A stretch of DNA of 64,000 nt from Rhodopseudomonas pentothenatexigens (GTDB lineage Bacteria; Pseudomonadota; Alphaproteobacteria; Rhizobiales; Xanthobacteraceae). Position 1 is the first letter of the stretch; every line of letters starts with the position of its first letter. The stretch spans positions 74,506 through 138,505 of the forward strand of contig NZ_UFQQ01000002.1 in NCBI RefSeq assembly GCF_900218015.1. Direction: 5' to 3'. The notes under the pieces are model-generated. The model ran no database searches. It saw nothing but the letters and a program-made list of their open reading frames with translations, and had not been told where the DNA came from. The translations under genes were made by a program, and so were the position numbers. Shown piece after piece: positions 1-8,328 of this stretch.

Positions 1-778
1 CCATGCCCATGTGATAGTCGGGCGGCACGATCGGCGTGTACATCACGCCGGCGAGACCGGCGACGACCGCGGCGAGCCCGAACACGATGGTGAAGCGCCG
101 CTCGATATTGATGCCGAGCAGGCCGACGGTCTCGCGGTCCTGCATGCCGGCGCGCACCACCATGCCGAAGGTGGTGAGCTGCAAAAATGCGAACACTCCA
201 CCGATGACCACCAGCGAGAAGCACAGATAGACGATCCGCCAGTACGGATAAACGATCGCCTCGGTGATCTGGAACGAGCCGGAGAACAGCGCCGGTGCCG
301 ATTGCGCGATCGGGTTGGCGCCGAAGAAGTGCTTGACGATTTCCTGCAGCACGATAGCGAGGCCGAACGTGACCAGGATCTGGTCGGCGTGCGGCCGCTT
401 GTAGAAGAACCGGATCAGGCCGCGCTCGATCAGGATGCCGATCAGCAGCATCACCGGGATCGCCAACAAGATCGACACCGGAACCGAATAGTCGATCAGC
501 ACCTTGCCCCAATCGCCGAGCATCGCCTGGACGTAGGGAGTCTTGACCTCCAGCGGCGAGCCCCACGGAGTCGTCCGCGTCGGGTCGACCTTGACGATCT
601 CCAGGGTCAGCAGCTTGTTGAACACCACGGCGCAGAACGCGCCGAGCATGAACAGCGCGCCGTGGGCGAAGTTCACCACGCCGAGCGTGCCGAAGGCCAA
701 GGTCAGCCCGAGCGCGATCAGCGCATAGGCCCCTCCTTTGTCGAGGCCGTTCAGGATCTGCAGAACGATCGCGTCCAT
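1..778 (-). CDS. livH: Branched-chain-type ABC transporter permease, LivH family (3' end cut by window edge)
   Basis: This frame is open from an ATG at 776-778 to base 1 with no stop, so about 259 residues are visible and the C-terminus lies left of the window. The protein starts MDAIVLQILNGLDKGGAYAL and continues with GLTLAFGTLGVVNFAHGALF, the hallmark LivH amino terminus, followed by several hydrophobic segments and the VRAGMQDRETVGLLGINIER loop. LivH is one of two inner-membrane permeases of the hydrophobic amino acid transporter family, which also imports aromatic, fatty and dicarboxylic acids. Between the first and second membrane blocks there is a polar stretch (roughly residues 55-85, containing DPTRTTPWGSPLEVK) that is longer than I expect for LivH. 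A GGGGAGA sequence sits 11 bases upstream of the ATG. It follows the binding-protein gene on the same strand after 244 bases; LivM, LivG and LivF genes would be expected further left. Confidence 0.93.
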   Translation of the reverse strand, partial: MDAIVLQILNGLDKGGAYALIALGLTLAFGTLGVVNFAHGALFMLGAFCAVVFNKLLTLEIVKVDPTRTTPWGSPLEVKTPYVQAMLGDWGKVLIDYSVPVSILLAIPVMLLIGILIERGLIRFFYKRPHADQILVTFGLAIVLQEIVKHFFGANPIAQSAPALFSGSFQITEAIVYPYWRIVYLCFSLVVIGGVFAFLQLTTFGMVVRAGMQDRETVGLLGINIERRFTIVFGLAAVVAGLAGVMYTPIVPPDYHMGM

Positions 779-1022
779 GCGTGGTCAATCTCCCCTGTGT
801 CCGCGGCGCCATCGGCGCGCGTCCATCGAAATCCCCCGACGACCGACCCCGGCCGCCAGGCCAATACAAACTCGGCAGTCGCGCGCAGCTCGAACGATCG
901 CACCGGGCGCGCGTAAAAGGCATTGCTTACGAGACACGTGGCGGTCGGCCGCGCCCGAGGCTCAGCCGACCGGTCACGCTTCTGCTCGCCGGGCCGCGGG
1001 TGCGCAGCCAGGCTCGATCAGA

Positions 1023-2375
1023 TCAGCCGCACTTCTTGGCGTCCTTGGAGCCGAGTTCGCCGCCGAAGATGCTCGGATCGTAGGTGACCTGCGACGCAGG
1101 CACGATCTTCCGAACTTCAAGCAGATCGAACTTGTCCTTCGGCTTGTCCTTGCCCTGCACCACCAGCACGTCCTTGAAGCACTGATGGTCGGCGGCGCGG
1201 TACAGCGTCTTACCGTTGCCGAGGCCGTCGAACTCGAAGCCTTCGAGCGCAGCGATCACCTTGGACGGATTGAAGGTGCCGGCGCGCTCGACCGCGTCGG
1301 CATACAGGATCGCCTGCACGTAGCAGGTCTGCGCGGCCTGCGACGGCGGGGTGCCGTAGACGGCGCCGAACGATTTGGTGAAGGCGCTGGTGGCGGCGTC
1401 TTCGAGCTTCCAGTCCCAGTTGGCGGTGCCGTAGATGCCCTTGATCGCGTCGCCGGCGCCCTGCGCCATCAGTTCGGAGAACAGCGGCACCACGATCTCG
1501 AACTTCTTGCCGTTCGCCATCTTGTCGCGCAGGCCGAACTGCACCGCCTGGGTCAAGGAGTTGATCATGTCCTTGCCGTAGTGGTTCAGGATCAGCACGT
1601 CGGCGCCGGAGTTCAGCACCGGGGTGATGTACTGCGAGAAGTCTGCGGCGCCGAGCGGAGTGCGGACCGCCTTGACGGTCTTCCAGCCCTGTTTCTCGGT
1701 GGCGTCCTTCATCGACTCTTCCTGGGTCCAGCCCCAGGTGTAGTCGGCGGTCAGGTGGTACGCCGCGCGATCCTTGCCGTAGGCTTCGGCGAGCACCGGG
1801 CCGAGTGCCACGCCGGACATGTAGGCGTTGAAGAAGTGGCGGAAGCCGTAGGCGCGCTTGTCCTTGCCGGTGGTGTCGTTGGAGTGGGTCAAGCCGGCCA
1901 TGAAGATCACGCCGACGTCCTGGCACAGCGACTGCACCGCGACCGCTTCGGCCGACGACGAGCCGCCGGTGATCATGATCGCGCCGTCCTTCTCGATCAT
2001 GCGCTTGGCGGTGGCACGCGCCTGATCGGCCTTGGTCTGTGTATCACCGGAGACGAAGGTGACCTTCTTGCCGAGCACGCCGTTGCCCTTGAGCGCCAGC
2101 GGTTTCATGGTCTTCAGCATGCCGCCGTCGCCCTCGCCGTTGAGGTGCTTGACGGCGAGCTGATAGGCCTTGAGCTCGTCCATGCCCTCATCGGCATAGG
2201 CGCCGGACTGCGGAACGTTGAAGCCGAACACGACTTCCTTGCCTTTGGGCATGTTGCAGAAATCGTCGGCCCAGGCGTCGCGGATGAAGAATGTCGGCGT
2301 CGCGAGGGCGGCAGCACCGGCCAGGCCGGTCTTGAGCGCAGTTCTGCGGTCGATAATGAATTTGGTGTCGGCCAT
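1023..2375 (-). CDS. Periplasmic substrate-binding protein of a branched-chain-type ABC transporter
   Basis: This 450-residue protein belongs to the Peripla_BP_6 family (type I periplasmic binding proteins of the LivJ class). The start is placed at the ATG at 2373-2375, which has GGAGAG about 8 bases upstream; a longer TTG start at 2405 has no comparable site. The N-terminus carries a twin-arginine-like signal (DRRTALKTG, then AAALATPTFFIRDAWA), with probable cleavage after AWA. The mature start, KEVVFGFNVPQSGAYADEG, is the usual first strand and ligand loop of the family. The next gene on the strand is the LivH permease, so this is probably the ligand receptor of that importer. The neighbouring CoA ligase and beta-oxidation genes suggest a carboxylic acid ligand rather than an amino acid, but the ligand cannot be read from sequence alone. 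Confidence 0.93.
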   Translation of the reverse strand: MADTKFIIDRRTALKTGLAGAAALATPTFFIRDAWADDFCNMPKGKEVVFGFNVPQSGAYADEGMDELKAYQLAVKHLNGEGDGGMLKTMKPLALKGNGVLGKKVTFVSGDTQTKADQARATAKRMIEKDGAIMITGGSSSAEAVAVQSLCQDVGVIFMAGLTHSNDTTGKDKRAYGFRHFFNAYMSGVALGPVLAEAYGKDRAAYHLTADYTWGWTQEESMKDATEKQGWKTVKAVRTPLGAADFSQYITPVLNSGADVLILNHYGKDMINSLTQAVQFGLRDKMANGKKFEIVVPLFSELMAQGAGDAIKGIYGTANWDWKLEDAATSAFTKSFGAVYGTPPSQAAQTCYVQAILYADAVERAGTFNPSKVIAALEGFEFDGLGNGKTLYRAADHQCFKDVLVVQGKDKPKDKFDLLEVRKIVPASQVTYDPSIFGGELGSKDAKKCG

Positions 2376-2921
2376 GGGGCTTCTCTCCTCAGGTTCCTCG
2401 GTCAATCACGTTGTTATTGTTCCGAATACGATGCGAGCGATCGCGCGCTATCGTGCCCAGGCTGCTCTTCCGGCAACGAAGCCGAAGTCTTGGAGAGAGG
2501 GTGGATGAGGGTCAACCGCTCCTTTTGTCTAAGGAGGACTCCACGCGGGAGTTGCGCAGGTAATTGCTATTTCAGTTGACATAACTAATCGTCACGCCGC
2601 CGTGACAGATCATGATGCGGCGCGACAAGCGATTCTGAGAAAATCACCGCACAACGCGGCGCGCGACGTAGTCCGGCCGTCACATATTGCGCCGCACAAA
2701 CATTCCACAGCTTCGTGCGGAAACGATCGCTCCGATGCGCTTGGTCTGTGTGACGTTTGGTCGCGAAGACGCGGCACCACAGTGCGACGCAACAACACGA
2801 TTCCGAAATTGAGCCGATCGAAAGCTGCTATTCGACTGAGGCCGGCTTCCCTCCAAGGGCAACGCCGATTGTGCCAGCCGCGCGGGACCATATCGGCCGT
2901 CCCGCCCGGCTGGCTGCGCGG
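2376..2921. other. 546-base gene-free stretch between CoA ligase and binding-protein genes
   Basis: The short frames here lack good start sites and known motifs, so I see no gene. Its length in an otherwise tight leftward unit suggests that the binding protein and permease have their own promoter in it. I could not pick a convincing promoter or terminator by eye. Confidence 0.5.
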
Positions 2922-4478
2922 TCAGCTCACCCGGCGCTCGCGGTTTTCCCAATACGGCTGGCGCAGCTCGCGCTTGAGGATCTTGCCGGCGCCGGACAGC
3001 GGCAGCGGCGTCTCGGTGATCTCGACGCTGCGCGGGCACTTGTAGCCGGCGATCAGCGCCTTGCAGTGCGCGATCAGTTCGTCCGCCGTGACGGTGGCGC
3101 CGGCCTTGGTGACGACGACGGCGTGAACCTGCTCGCCCCAGGCCTCGTGCGGGATTCCGATCACCGCGCATTGCGCCACCGCCGGATGCTGCGCCACCGC
3201 GTTCTCGACCTCGACCGAGTACACGTTCTCGCCGCCGGAGATGATCATGTCCTTGACCCGGTCGACGACGTAGACGAAGCCGTGCTCGTCCATGTAGCCG
3301 CCGTCGCCGGTGTGCATCCAGCCGCCGGCGAGCGCCCGCGCGGTCTCCTCCGGCCGCTCCCAATAGCCCATCATCACATTGTCGCCGCGAACGCAGATCT
3401 CGCCGACCGTCCCGTAAGGAACGGTGCGATCCTCGGCGTCGACGATTCTTACCTCGCAGCCGAGCGTGGCGCGGCCGGCGGCGCGCTGGCGGCCCTTGGC
3501 CTTGCCCTCGCCGATGTGCTCCTTCCAATGCAGCAGCGTGGCGATCGGCGACAGCTCGGTCATGCCGTAGGCCTGGGTGAACTGCACATTGGGCAGCGCC
3601 GCGCTCGCCCGCGCCAGCACCGCCTCGCTGATCGGCGACGCACCGTAGACGATGTTCTTCAGCGACGACAGATCGTAATTCTTCAGCGCCGGGTGGTCGA
3701 CGAACATCTGGATCATGGTCGGCACCAGCAGCACGTCGGTGACCCTATCGTTCTGCATCGCCTGCATCACCCCTTCCGGCGTGAACGACGGGATCATCAC
3801 GTTGGAGCCGCCCGACAGCAGCAGCGAGTACATCGCCGCGCCGTTGGCGAGGTGGAACATCGGCGCGGCGTGCAGATACACCGAAGTGCCCGGGAACAGG
3901 CCCTCGCCCAGCGCATTCAGCGCGTTCGCCATCAGATTGCCGTGGCTCAGCATCACGCCCTTGGAGCGGCCGGTGGTGCCGCCGGTGTAGAAGATGCCGG
4001 CGAGATCCTCGGCCTTGCGCATCGCATCCGGAATCGGCGCGTGGGCGGCGATCAGATCCTCGTAGCCCTGCATCCCGGCCGGCACCTCGCCGTCGTCGGC
4101 ATAGATCAGCGTCAGCGACGGGATCGCCTGCGCCAGCACAGCACCGGTCGCGGCGAACGCCTTGTCGACCACCAGCGCCACCGCGCGGCAGTCCTTGAGC
4201 GCATCCTCGTTCTCCAGCGCGCTCCAGCGGATGTTGAGCGGCACGATCACGCCGCCGCACCAGCCGGCGGCGAGATACATTTCGAGATAGCGGTCCGAAT
4301 TCAGCGACAGGATAGCAACGCGCTCGCCCTCACCGACGCCGCCGGCACGCAGCCCGGCAGCGAGCCGCGCGACGCGGTCGCCGACCTCGCGCCAGTTACG
4401 TCGGCGGCCGGCGCAGACGGTGGCCAGCCCTTCCGGGTTGATCTGCAGCGCGCGCCGCAGGCCGTGGGTGATGTTCAT
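2922..4478 (-). CDS. Acyl-CoA synthetase (AMP-forming), ANL superfamily
   Basis: The 518-residue protein should activate a carboxylic acid to its acyl-CoA through an acyl-adenylate. The P-loop-like A3 motif FYTGGTTGRSKG is at about residues 163-174, the A5 motif YGMTELSP follows in mid protein, the motif HTGDGGY and hinge VKDMIISGGENVYS are present, and the C-terminal catalytic lysine is in LSGAGKILKREL (Lys499). Length is normal for the family. The ATG at 4476-4478 is preceded by GGGAGGA. The TetR gene upstream overlaps its first 83 bases, which suggests translational coupling. The ligase lies opposite a beta-oxidation operon and beside an uptake system, so it probably primes the same substrate. 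Medium-chain, alicyclic or aromatic acids are all possible; the substrate is not resolvable here. Confidence 0.93.
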   Translation of the reverse strand: MNITHGLRRALQINPEGLATVCAGRRRNWREVGDRVARLAAGLRAGGVGEGERVAILSLNSDRYLEMYLAAGWCGGVIVPLNIRWSALENEDALKDCRAVALVVDKAFAATGAVLAQAIPSLTLIYADDGEVPAGMQGYEDLIAAHAPIPDAMRKAEDLAGIFYTGGTTGRSKGVMLSHGNLMANALNALGEGLFPGTSVYLHAAPMFHLANGAAMYSLLLSGGSNVMIPSFTPEGVMQAMQNDRVTDVLLVPTMIQMFVDHPALKNYDLSSLKNIVYGASPISEAVLARASAALPNVQFTQAYGMTELSPIATLLHWKEHIGEGKAKGRQRAAGRATLGCEVRIVDAEDRTVPYGTVGEICVRGDNVMMGYWERPEETARALAGGWMHTGDGGYMDEHGFVYVVDRVKDMIISGGENVYSVEVENAVAQHPAVAQCAVIGIPHEAWGEQVHAVVVTKAGATVTADELIAHCKALIAGYKCPRSVEITETPLPLSGAGKILKRELRQPYWENRERRVS

Positions 4479-5178
4479 GGTGTCCTCCCTTGGGTCGTTT
4501 CCTGCTGTTGTTGCCGTCCGGCGCCTCGAGGGCGCTCTTCTTCTTGATTGATCGGGTGGCGAGGCCTTCGGTCAGGCGCATCGCGAATTCGTCGGCGATC
4601 GCCCCCGGCGACAGGGCGCCGTCGCGCTGGTACCAGTGGCCGATCCAGTTCAGCGACCCGGCGATCGCAAACGCGGTCAGCTTCGGATCGCACGGCTTGA
4701 TCGACCCGTCGGCGACGCCGTCCGCAATATAGCGCCGGAACGTCTGGTCGATGCCGCGCTTGGCGGCGCGTACCGTCTTCTCGTTCTCGGGCGACAGGTC
4801 GCGCGGATTGAACCGCACCATGCTGGCACCAAACTCCGTCGCCATCGTCGCGGCATAGGCGCGCACCAGTGCGCGCAGCTTGCCGAGCCCGTTCTCGCCG
4901 GAAACGTTGATGCCCGCAATGATGTCGTCGACCTGTTCCTGGCCGAGCGCCCAGCACTCGAACAGGATCTCCTCCTTGCTGCGGAAATAATTATACAGCG
5001 CCGGCTTGGTGATGTTCAGCCGCTCTGCAACGTCGTTCAGCGTGGCGCGATGATAGCCCTGCTCCAGAAACAGATGCACCGCCGTCCGCAGCACCGCCTC
5101 GCGCTTTTCGTCGCGGGCGCGGCGGCGGCTCTCGAACGGCATCCAGGGCGAGTGATCGTCGGCGGCGGGTCCGTTCAT
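4396..5178 (-). CDS. TetR/AcrR-family transcriptional regulator
   Basis: A 260-residue protein with an N-terminal TetR helix-turn-helix (about residues 20-70: AVHLFLEQGYHRATLNDVAE, then LNITKPALYNYFRSKEEIL) and a helical ligand-binding domain. Regulators of this type beside acyl-CoA genes usually repress until they bind an acyl-CoA. I chose the ATG at 5176-5178; a TTG at 5199 and an ATG about 12 codons further in are alternatives with no clearly better ribosome site. The gene diverges from the thiolase operon, and the intervening 130 bases contain a promoter and a palindrome that is its probable operator. The C-terminal tail of about 45 residues is basic, low in complexity, and runs 83 bases into the ligase gene. 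This makes the protein longer than usual (about 200-220 aa), perhaps through loss of an earlier stop. Confidence 0.9.
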   Translation of the reverse strand: MNGPAADDHSPWMPFESRRRARDEKREAVLRTAVHLFLEQGYHRATLNDVAERLNITKPALYNYFRSKEEILFECWALGQEQVDDIIAGINVSGENGLGKLRALVRAYAATMATEFGASMVRFNPRDLSPENEKTVRAAKRGIDQTFRRYIADGVADGSIKPCDPKLTAFAIAGSLNWIGHWYQRDGALSPGAIADEFAMRLTEGLATRSIKKKSALEAPDGNNSRKRPKGGHHEHHPRPAARAADQPGRAGHRLRRPPT

Positions 5179-5233
5179 CGCAAATTCCGCAGGCAGCAAT
5201 TCGGCAGCGAGCCGATCGTCCGTATCGGATCGA

Positions 5234-5261
5234 TTGACTCGGGAAGTGACGCGCTTATATT
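5234..5261 (+). promoter_or_regulatory. Sigma-70-like promoter of the thiolase operon
   Basis: TTGACT at 5234-5239 and TATATT at 5256-5261 are separated by 16 bases and lie about 50 bases upstream of the thiolase ATG. Both hexamers are close to consensus, which is uncommon in such GC-rich DNA. Confidence 0.65.
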
Positions 5262-5275
5262 ACTCACGGGTAATA
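5258..5275. promoter_or_regulatory. Palindromic operator candidate for the TetR regulator
   Basis: TATTACTCACGGGTAATA has 6-base perfect arms (TATTAC/GTAATA) and matches its own reverse complement at 14 of 18 positions. It overlaps the -10 box of the thiolase promoter and lies in the divergent gap beside the TetR gene, an ideal place for repression. Size and A/T-rich arms fit TetR operators in general. Binding is inferred. Confidence 0.6.
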
Positions 5276-5308
5276 AAAAGTCCAATGGGTAAGTTTAGGG
5301 AGGAAACG

Positions 5309-6493
5309 ATGGCGTCACCCGTCCACGTCGCCGGCGTCGGCATGATCCCGTTCGTCAAGCCGGGCGCGAACGAGCCGTATCACCTGATGGGCGCCGAGGC
5401 GGCGCGGCTGGCGCTGCGCGATGCAGGCGTCGGTTACGACGCGATCCAGCAAGCCTTCGTCGGTTACGTCTACGGCGACTCCACCTGCGGCCAACGCGCG
5501 CTGTACCAGGTCGGCATGACCGGCATCCCGATCGTCAACGTCAACAACAACTGCTCGACCGGCTCGACCGCGCTGTATCTGGCGCGGCAGGCGATCGCCT
5601 CCGGCGCCGCCGACTGCGTACTGGCGCTCGGCTTCGAGCAGATGAAGCCCGGCGCGCTCGGCTCGGTGTTCGTCGATCGCCCCAGCGCGTTCGAGGATTT
5701 CGACGCCGCCGCCGACCAACTGATCGACGCGCCCGGCATTCCGCTGGCGCTGCGCTATTTCGGCGGCGCCGGCCTCAGCCACATGCAGAAATACGGCACG
5801 CCGCTGTCGTCCTTCGCCAAGGTCCGCGCCAAGGCCAGCCGCCATGCGGCGAAGAACCCGCTGGCGCTGTTCCGCAAGGAAGTCTCGGCCGACGATGTGC
5901 TCAATGATCAGGTGATCTGGCCGGGCGTGATGACGCGGCTGATGGCCTGTCCCCCCACCTGCGGTGGCGCCGCCGCGGTGCTGGTGTCGGAAGCCTTCGC
6001 CAAGAAGCACGGCCTTGACACCCGCGTCCGTATCGCCGCGCAGGCGATGACGACCGATACGGCGTCGACCTTCGAAGCGCACGACATGATGCGGGTGGTC
6101 GGCTACGACATGGCGCGCGCCGCGGCCACCAAGGTGTACGAGGACGCCGGCGTCGGGCCGGACGACATCGACGTCGTCGAACTGCACGACTGCTTCGCCC
6201 ACAACGAGCTGATCACCTACGAGGCGCTCGGCCTGTGCCCGGAGGGCGGCGCCGAGAAGTTCATCGCCGACGGCGACAACACCTATGGCGGCAAGTTCGT
6301 CACCAACCCGTCGGGCGGTCTGCTGTCGAAGGGCCATCCGCTCGGCGCCACCGGCCTCGCCCAGTGCTACGAGCTGACCCGGCAGCTCCGCGGCACCGCC
6401 GAGGCAACCCAGGTCGACGGCGCCAAGCGCGCGTTGCAGCACAATCTCGGTCTCGGCGGCGCCTGCGTGGTGACGCTGTACGAGCGCGCGTGA
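5309..6493 (+). CDS. SCP2-type thiolase / acetyl-CoA acetyltransferase
   Basis: A 394-residue thiolase of the lipid-transfer (SCPx) class, expected to cleave a 3-ketoacyl-CoA with CoA at the end of a beta-oxidation turn. The catalytic set is complete: Cys82 in NNNCSTGSTAL, His343 in SKGHPLGATG and Cys386 in GLGGACVV, with the HDCFAHNE motif typical of SCP2 thiolases in between. The C-terminal sterol-carrier domain of animal SCPx is absent. The start is the ATG at 5309 with GGGAGGAA just upstream; an upstream TTG lies inside the promoter. It is the first gene of a rightward operon, followed after 10 bases by a MaoC-like gene. Having both cysteines argues for true thiolase rather than a retro-aldolase of the Ltp2 kind. 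Confidence 0.92.
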   Translation: MASPVHVAGVGMIPFVKPGANEPYHLMGAEAARLALRDAGVGYDAIQQAFVGYVYGDSTCGQRALYQVGMTGIPIVNVNNNCSTGSTALYLARQAIASGAADCVLALGFEQMKPGALGSVFVDRPSAFEDFDAAADQLIDAPGIPLALRYFGGAGLSHMQKYGTPLSSFAKVRAKASRHAAKNPLALFRKEVSADDVLNDQVIWPGVMTRLMACPPTCGGAAAVLVSEAFAKKHGLDTRVRIAAQAMTTDTASTFEAHDMMRVVGYDMARAAATKVYEDAGVGPDDIDVVELHDCFAHNELITYEALGLCPEGGAEKFIADGDNTYGGKFVTNPSGGLLSKGHPLGATGLAQCYELTRQLRGTAEATQVDGAKRALQHNLGLGGACVVTLYERA

Positions 6494-6503
6494 GGCGGAC
6501 GCA

Positions 6504-6950
6504 ATGGTCGATCAATCCGCTGTCGGTCGCCGGTTCACACCGGTGACTGCCCATGTCGAAGCCGGCCGGCTGCGCTACTTCCTCGATACGCTCGGCGAGA
6601 CCAACCCGGTGTATCGCGACGCCGACGCGGCCAAGGCCGCAGGTTTTGCGGCACCGCCGATCCCACCGACCTATCTGTTTTGCCTGGAGATGCTCGACAA
6701 CGAGAAGCCCTTCGAGTTCCTCGAGGCGCTCGAGATCGATCTCGGGCGGGTGCTGCATGGCGAGCAGAGCTTTACCTACCACGCCCCGGTGACGGTCGGC
6801 GACACCCTCACCTTCAGCCCGCAGGTGACCAGCGTCACCGACAAGAAGGGCGGCGCGATGACGCTGATCGGCGTCGCAACCGCCGTCACCAATCAGCACG
6901 GCGTCCACGTCGCCGACACGACGCGGACCATCGTGGTGCGCAACGGATGA
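6504..6950 (+). CDS. MaoC-like dehydratase, N-terminal-type (non-catalytic) hot-dog subunit
   Basis: This 148-residue protein is a single hot-dog domain like the N-terminal half of MaoC dehydratases (residues 1-145, with ETNPVYRDADAAKAAGFAAP and IPPTYLF). It lacks the Asp-x4-His hydratase pair found in the next gene. The two genes overlap by four bases (ATGA), so they are probably co-translated and form a two-subunit (R)- or (S)-specific enoyl-CoA hydratase, as in the heteromeric ChsH1-ChsH2 type known from steroid degraders. The subunit pairing is inferred. A bulky enoyl-CoA is the usual reason for such a split hydratase, because the non-catalytic half opens the acyl tunnel. Confidence 0.85.
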   Translation: MVDQSAVGRRFTPVTAHVEAGRLRYFLDTLGETNPVYRDADAAKAAGFAAPPIPPTYLFCLEMLDNEKPFEFLEALEIDLGRVLHGEQSFTYHAPVTVGDTLTFSPQVTSVTDKKGGAMTLIGVATAVTNQHGVHVADTTRTIVVRNG

Positions 6951-7369
6951 CCGACACCATGGACATGGCCACCTCCCCTGCGGTCGGCGACCGCATCGTC
7001 CACAAGCGCTTTCCCGCGATCAGCCGCCACCGGCTGGCGCTGTATTGTGGCGCCTCCGGCGACCACAATCCGATCCATGTCGATATCGACTTCGCCAAGG
7101 CGTCGGGTTTTCCAGACGTGTTCACCCACGGCATGCTGGTGATGGGCTATCTCGGCCAGGCACTCAGCGACGCGGTGCCGCCGGGCCGGATCCGCAGCTT
7201 CTCGACGCGGTTCGCCGCGATCACCCAGCTCGGCGCCGAGATCACCTGCGAGGGCACCGTCGCCGAGCTGTTCGAAGAAGGCGGCGAACGCCGAGCCCGG
7301 ATCGCACTCACCACCAAGGACCAGCACGGCGAAACCAAGCTCGCCGGCGAGGCCGTCGTGGCTTTGTAA
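6947..7369 (+). CDS. MaoC-like enoyl-CoA hydratase, catalytic subunit
   Basis: A 140-residue hot-dog protein with the hydratase-2 signature GASGDHNPIHVDIDFA, giving probable catalytic residues Asp39 and His44. It should add water to a trans-2-enoyl-CoA. Its ATG overlaps the stop of the preceding MaoC-type gene (ATGA at 6947-6950), which fixes this start and points to a 1:1 complex. The operon also encodes a crotonase-fold protein at 8329, so this pathway may carry two chemically distinct hydration or isomerisation steps. The gene ends just before a dispersed palindrome that separates it from the dehydrogenase gene. Confidence 0.9.
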   Translation: MTDTMDMATSPAVGDRIVHKRFPAISRHRLALYCGASGDHNPIHVDIDFAKASGFPDVFTHGMLVMGYLGQALSDAVPPGRIRSFSTRFAAITQLGAEITCEGTVAELFEEGGERRARIALTTKDQHGETKLAGEAVVAL

Positions 7370-7373
7370 CGCC

Positions 7374-7454
7374 GTCATGGCCGGGCTTGTCCCGGCCATC
7401 CACGTCTTGAGCGACTCAGAAGGCGTGGATGCCCGGGACAAGCCCGGGCATGAC
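7374..7454. repeat. Dispersed palindromic element inside the operon
   Basis: Two 31-base arms (7374-7404 and 7424-7454) form a near-perfect inverted repeat around a 19-base loop; the arm core reads GGGCTTGTCCCGG. I recognise this type from memory as a high-copy intergenic palindrome of Rhodopseudomonas and Bradyrhizobium. In the transcript it would fold into a strong hairpin and could protect or attenuate the upstream message. Confidence 0.85.
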
Positions 7455-7486
7455 GATCCACTACTATAAGAACCCGAGGAAATCTC

Positions 7487-8314
7487 ATGGGCAAACTGCA
7501 AGGCAAGGTGGCGCTGGTCACTGGATCGGGCCGCGGCATCGGCCGCGCCATCGCACTGAAGCTCGCATCCGAAGGCGCGCGCGTCGTCGTCAACGACCTC
7601 GACGCCGAACCGGGTGACGCCGTGGCCGCCGAGATCCAGGCGATGGGCAGCGACGCAATCGCCATCAACGGCAGCGTGTCGGAAGCCGGCTTCGCCGACC
7701 GTTTCGTCGGCGCCGCGGTGGAGAAGTTCGGCGGCCTCGACATCATCGTCAACAACGCCGGCTACACTTGGGACTCGACGATCCAGAAGATGACCGACGA
7801 GCAATTCCAGGCGATGCTCGACGTGCATCTGGTGGCGCCGTTCCGCATCCTGCGCGCCGCCGCCGAGCCGATCCGGATCTTCGCCAAGAAGGAAGCCGAG
7901 GCCGGCCAGGAGGTGTTCCGGAAAGTGGTCAACATCTCGTCGATCGCCGGGCTCTACGGCAATGCCGGCCAGGCCAGCTACTCGTCGGCCAAAGCCTCGC
8001 TGGTCGGGCTGACGCGGACGCTGTGCAAGGAATGGGGACGCTACAAGGTCAACGTCAATTGCGTTGCGTTCGGCCTGATCAACACCCGCCTCACCCAGCC
8101 GATCGAGGCGCAGCAGAAGACCATCGACGTCGCCGGCCGCGACATCAAGGTCGGCGTGCAGCCGCAGATGCTGGATGCGATGGCGCGGATGATCCCGCTC
8201 GGGCGCGGCGGCACGCCGGAGGAAGCGGCTGACGCGGTGTATCTGTTCTGCAGCCCGGAATCCAACTACGTCAGCGGCCAGGTGCTGGTCTGCGGCGGCG
8301 GCTTGATCCTGTAA
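7487..8314 (+). CDS. Short-chain dehydrogenase/reductase, probable 3-hydroxyacyl-CoA dehydrogenase
   Basis: A 275-residue classical SDR. The dinucleotide motif TGSGRGIG is at residues 12-19, NNAG at 89-92, and the active site has Ser151/152, Tyr165 and Lys169 (YSSAK). An insertion of charged residues (about 131-146) lies between the NNAG strand and the active-site serine. The ND after the second strand (VVVNDLD) favours NAD over NADP. Placed between hydratase and thiolase genes, it most likely oxidises the 3-hydroxyacyl-CoA intermediate, although SDR specificity cannot be fixed from sequence. GAGGAAA sits 6 bases before the ATG. The gap to the next gene is only 14 bases. Confidence 0.92.
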   Translation: MGKLQGKVALVTGSGRGIGRAIALKLASEGARVVVNDLDAEPGDAVAAEIQAMGSDAIAINGSVSEAGFADRFVGAAVEKFGGLDIIVNNAGYTWDSTIQKMTDEQFQAMLDVHLVAPFRILRAAAEPIRIFAKKEAEAGQEVFRKVVNISSIAGLYGNAGQASYSSAKASLVGLTRTLCKEWGRYKVNVNCVAFGLINTRLTQPIEAQQKTIDVAGRDIKVGVQPQMLDAMARMIPLGRGGTPEEAADAVYLFCSPESNYVSGQVLVCGGGLIL

Positions 8315-8328
8315 GCGGACATACGGCG

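Noticed and set aside
738..2579. A 613-codon plus-strand frame
   Set aside because: It is antisense to the binding-protein gene, which has a signal peptide, a ribosome site and family motifs.
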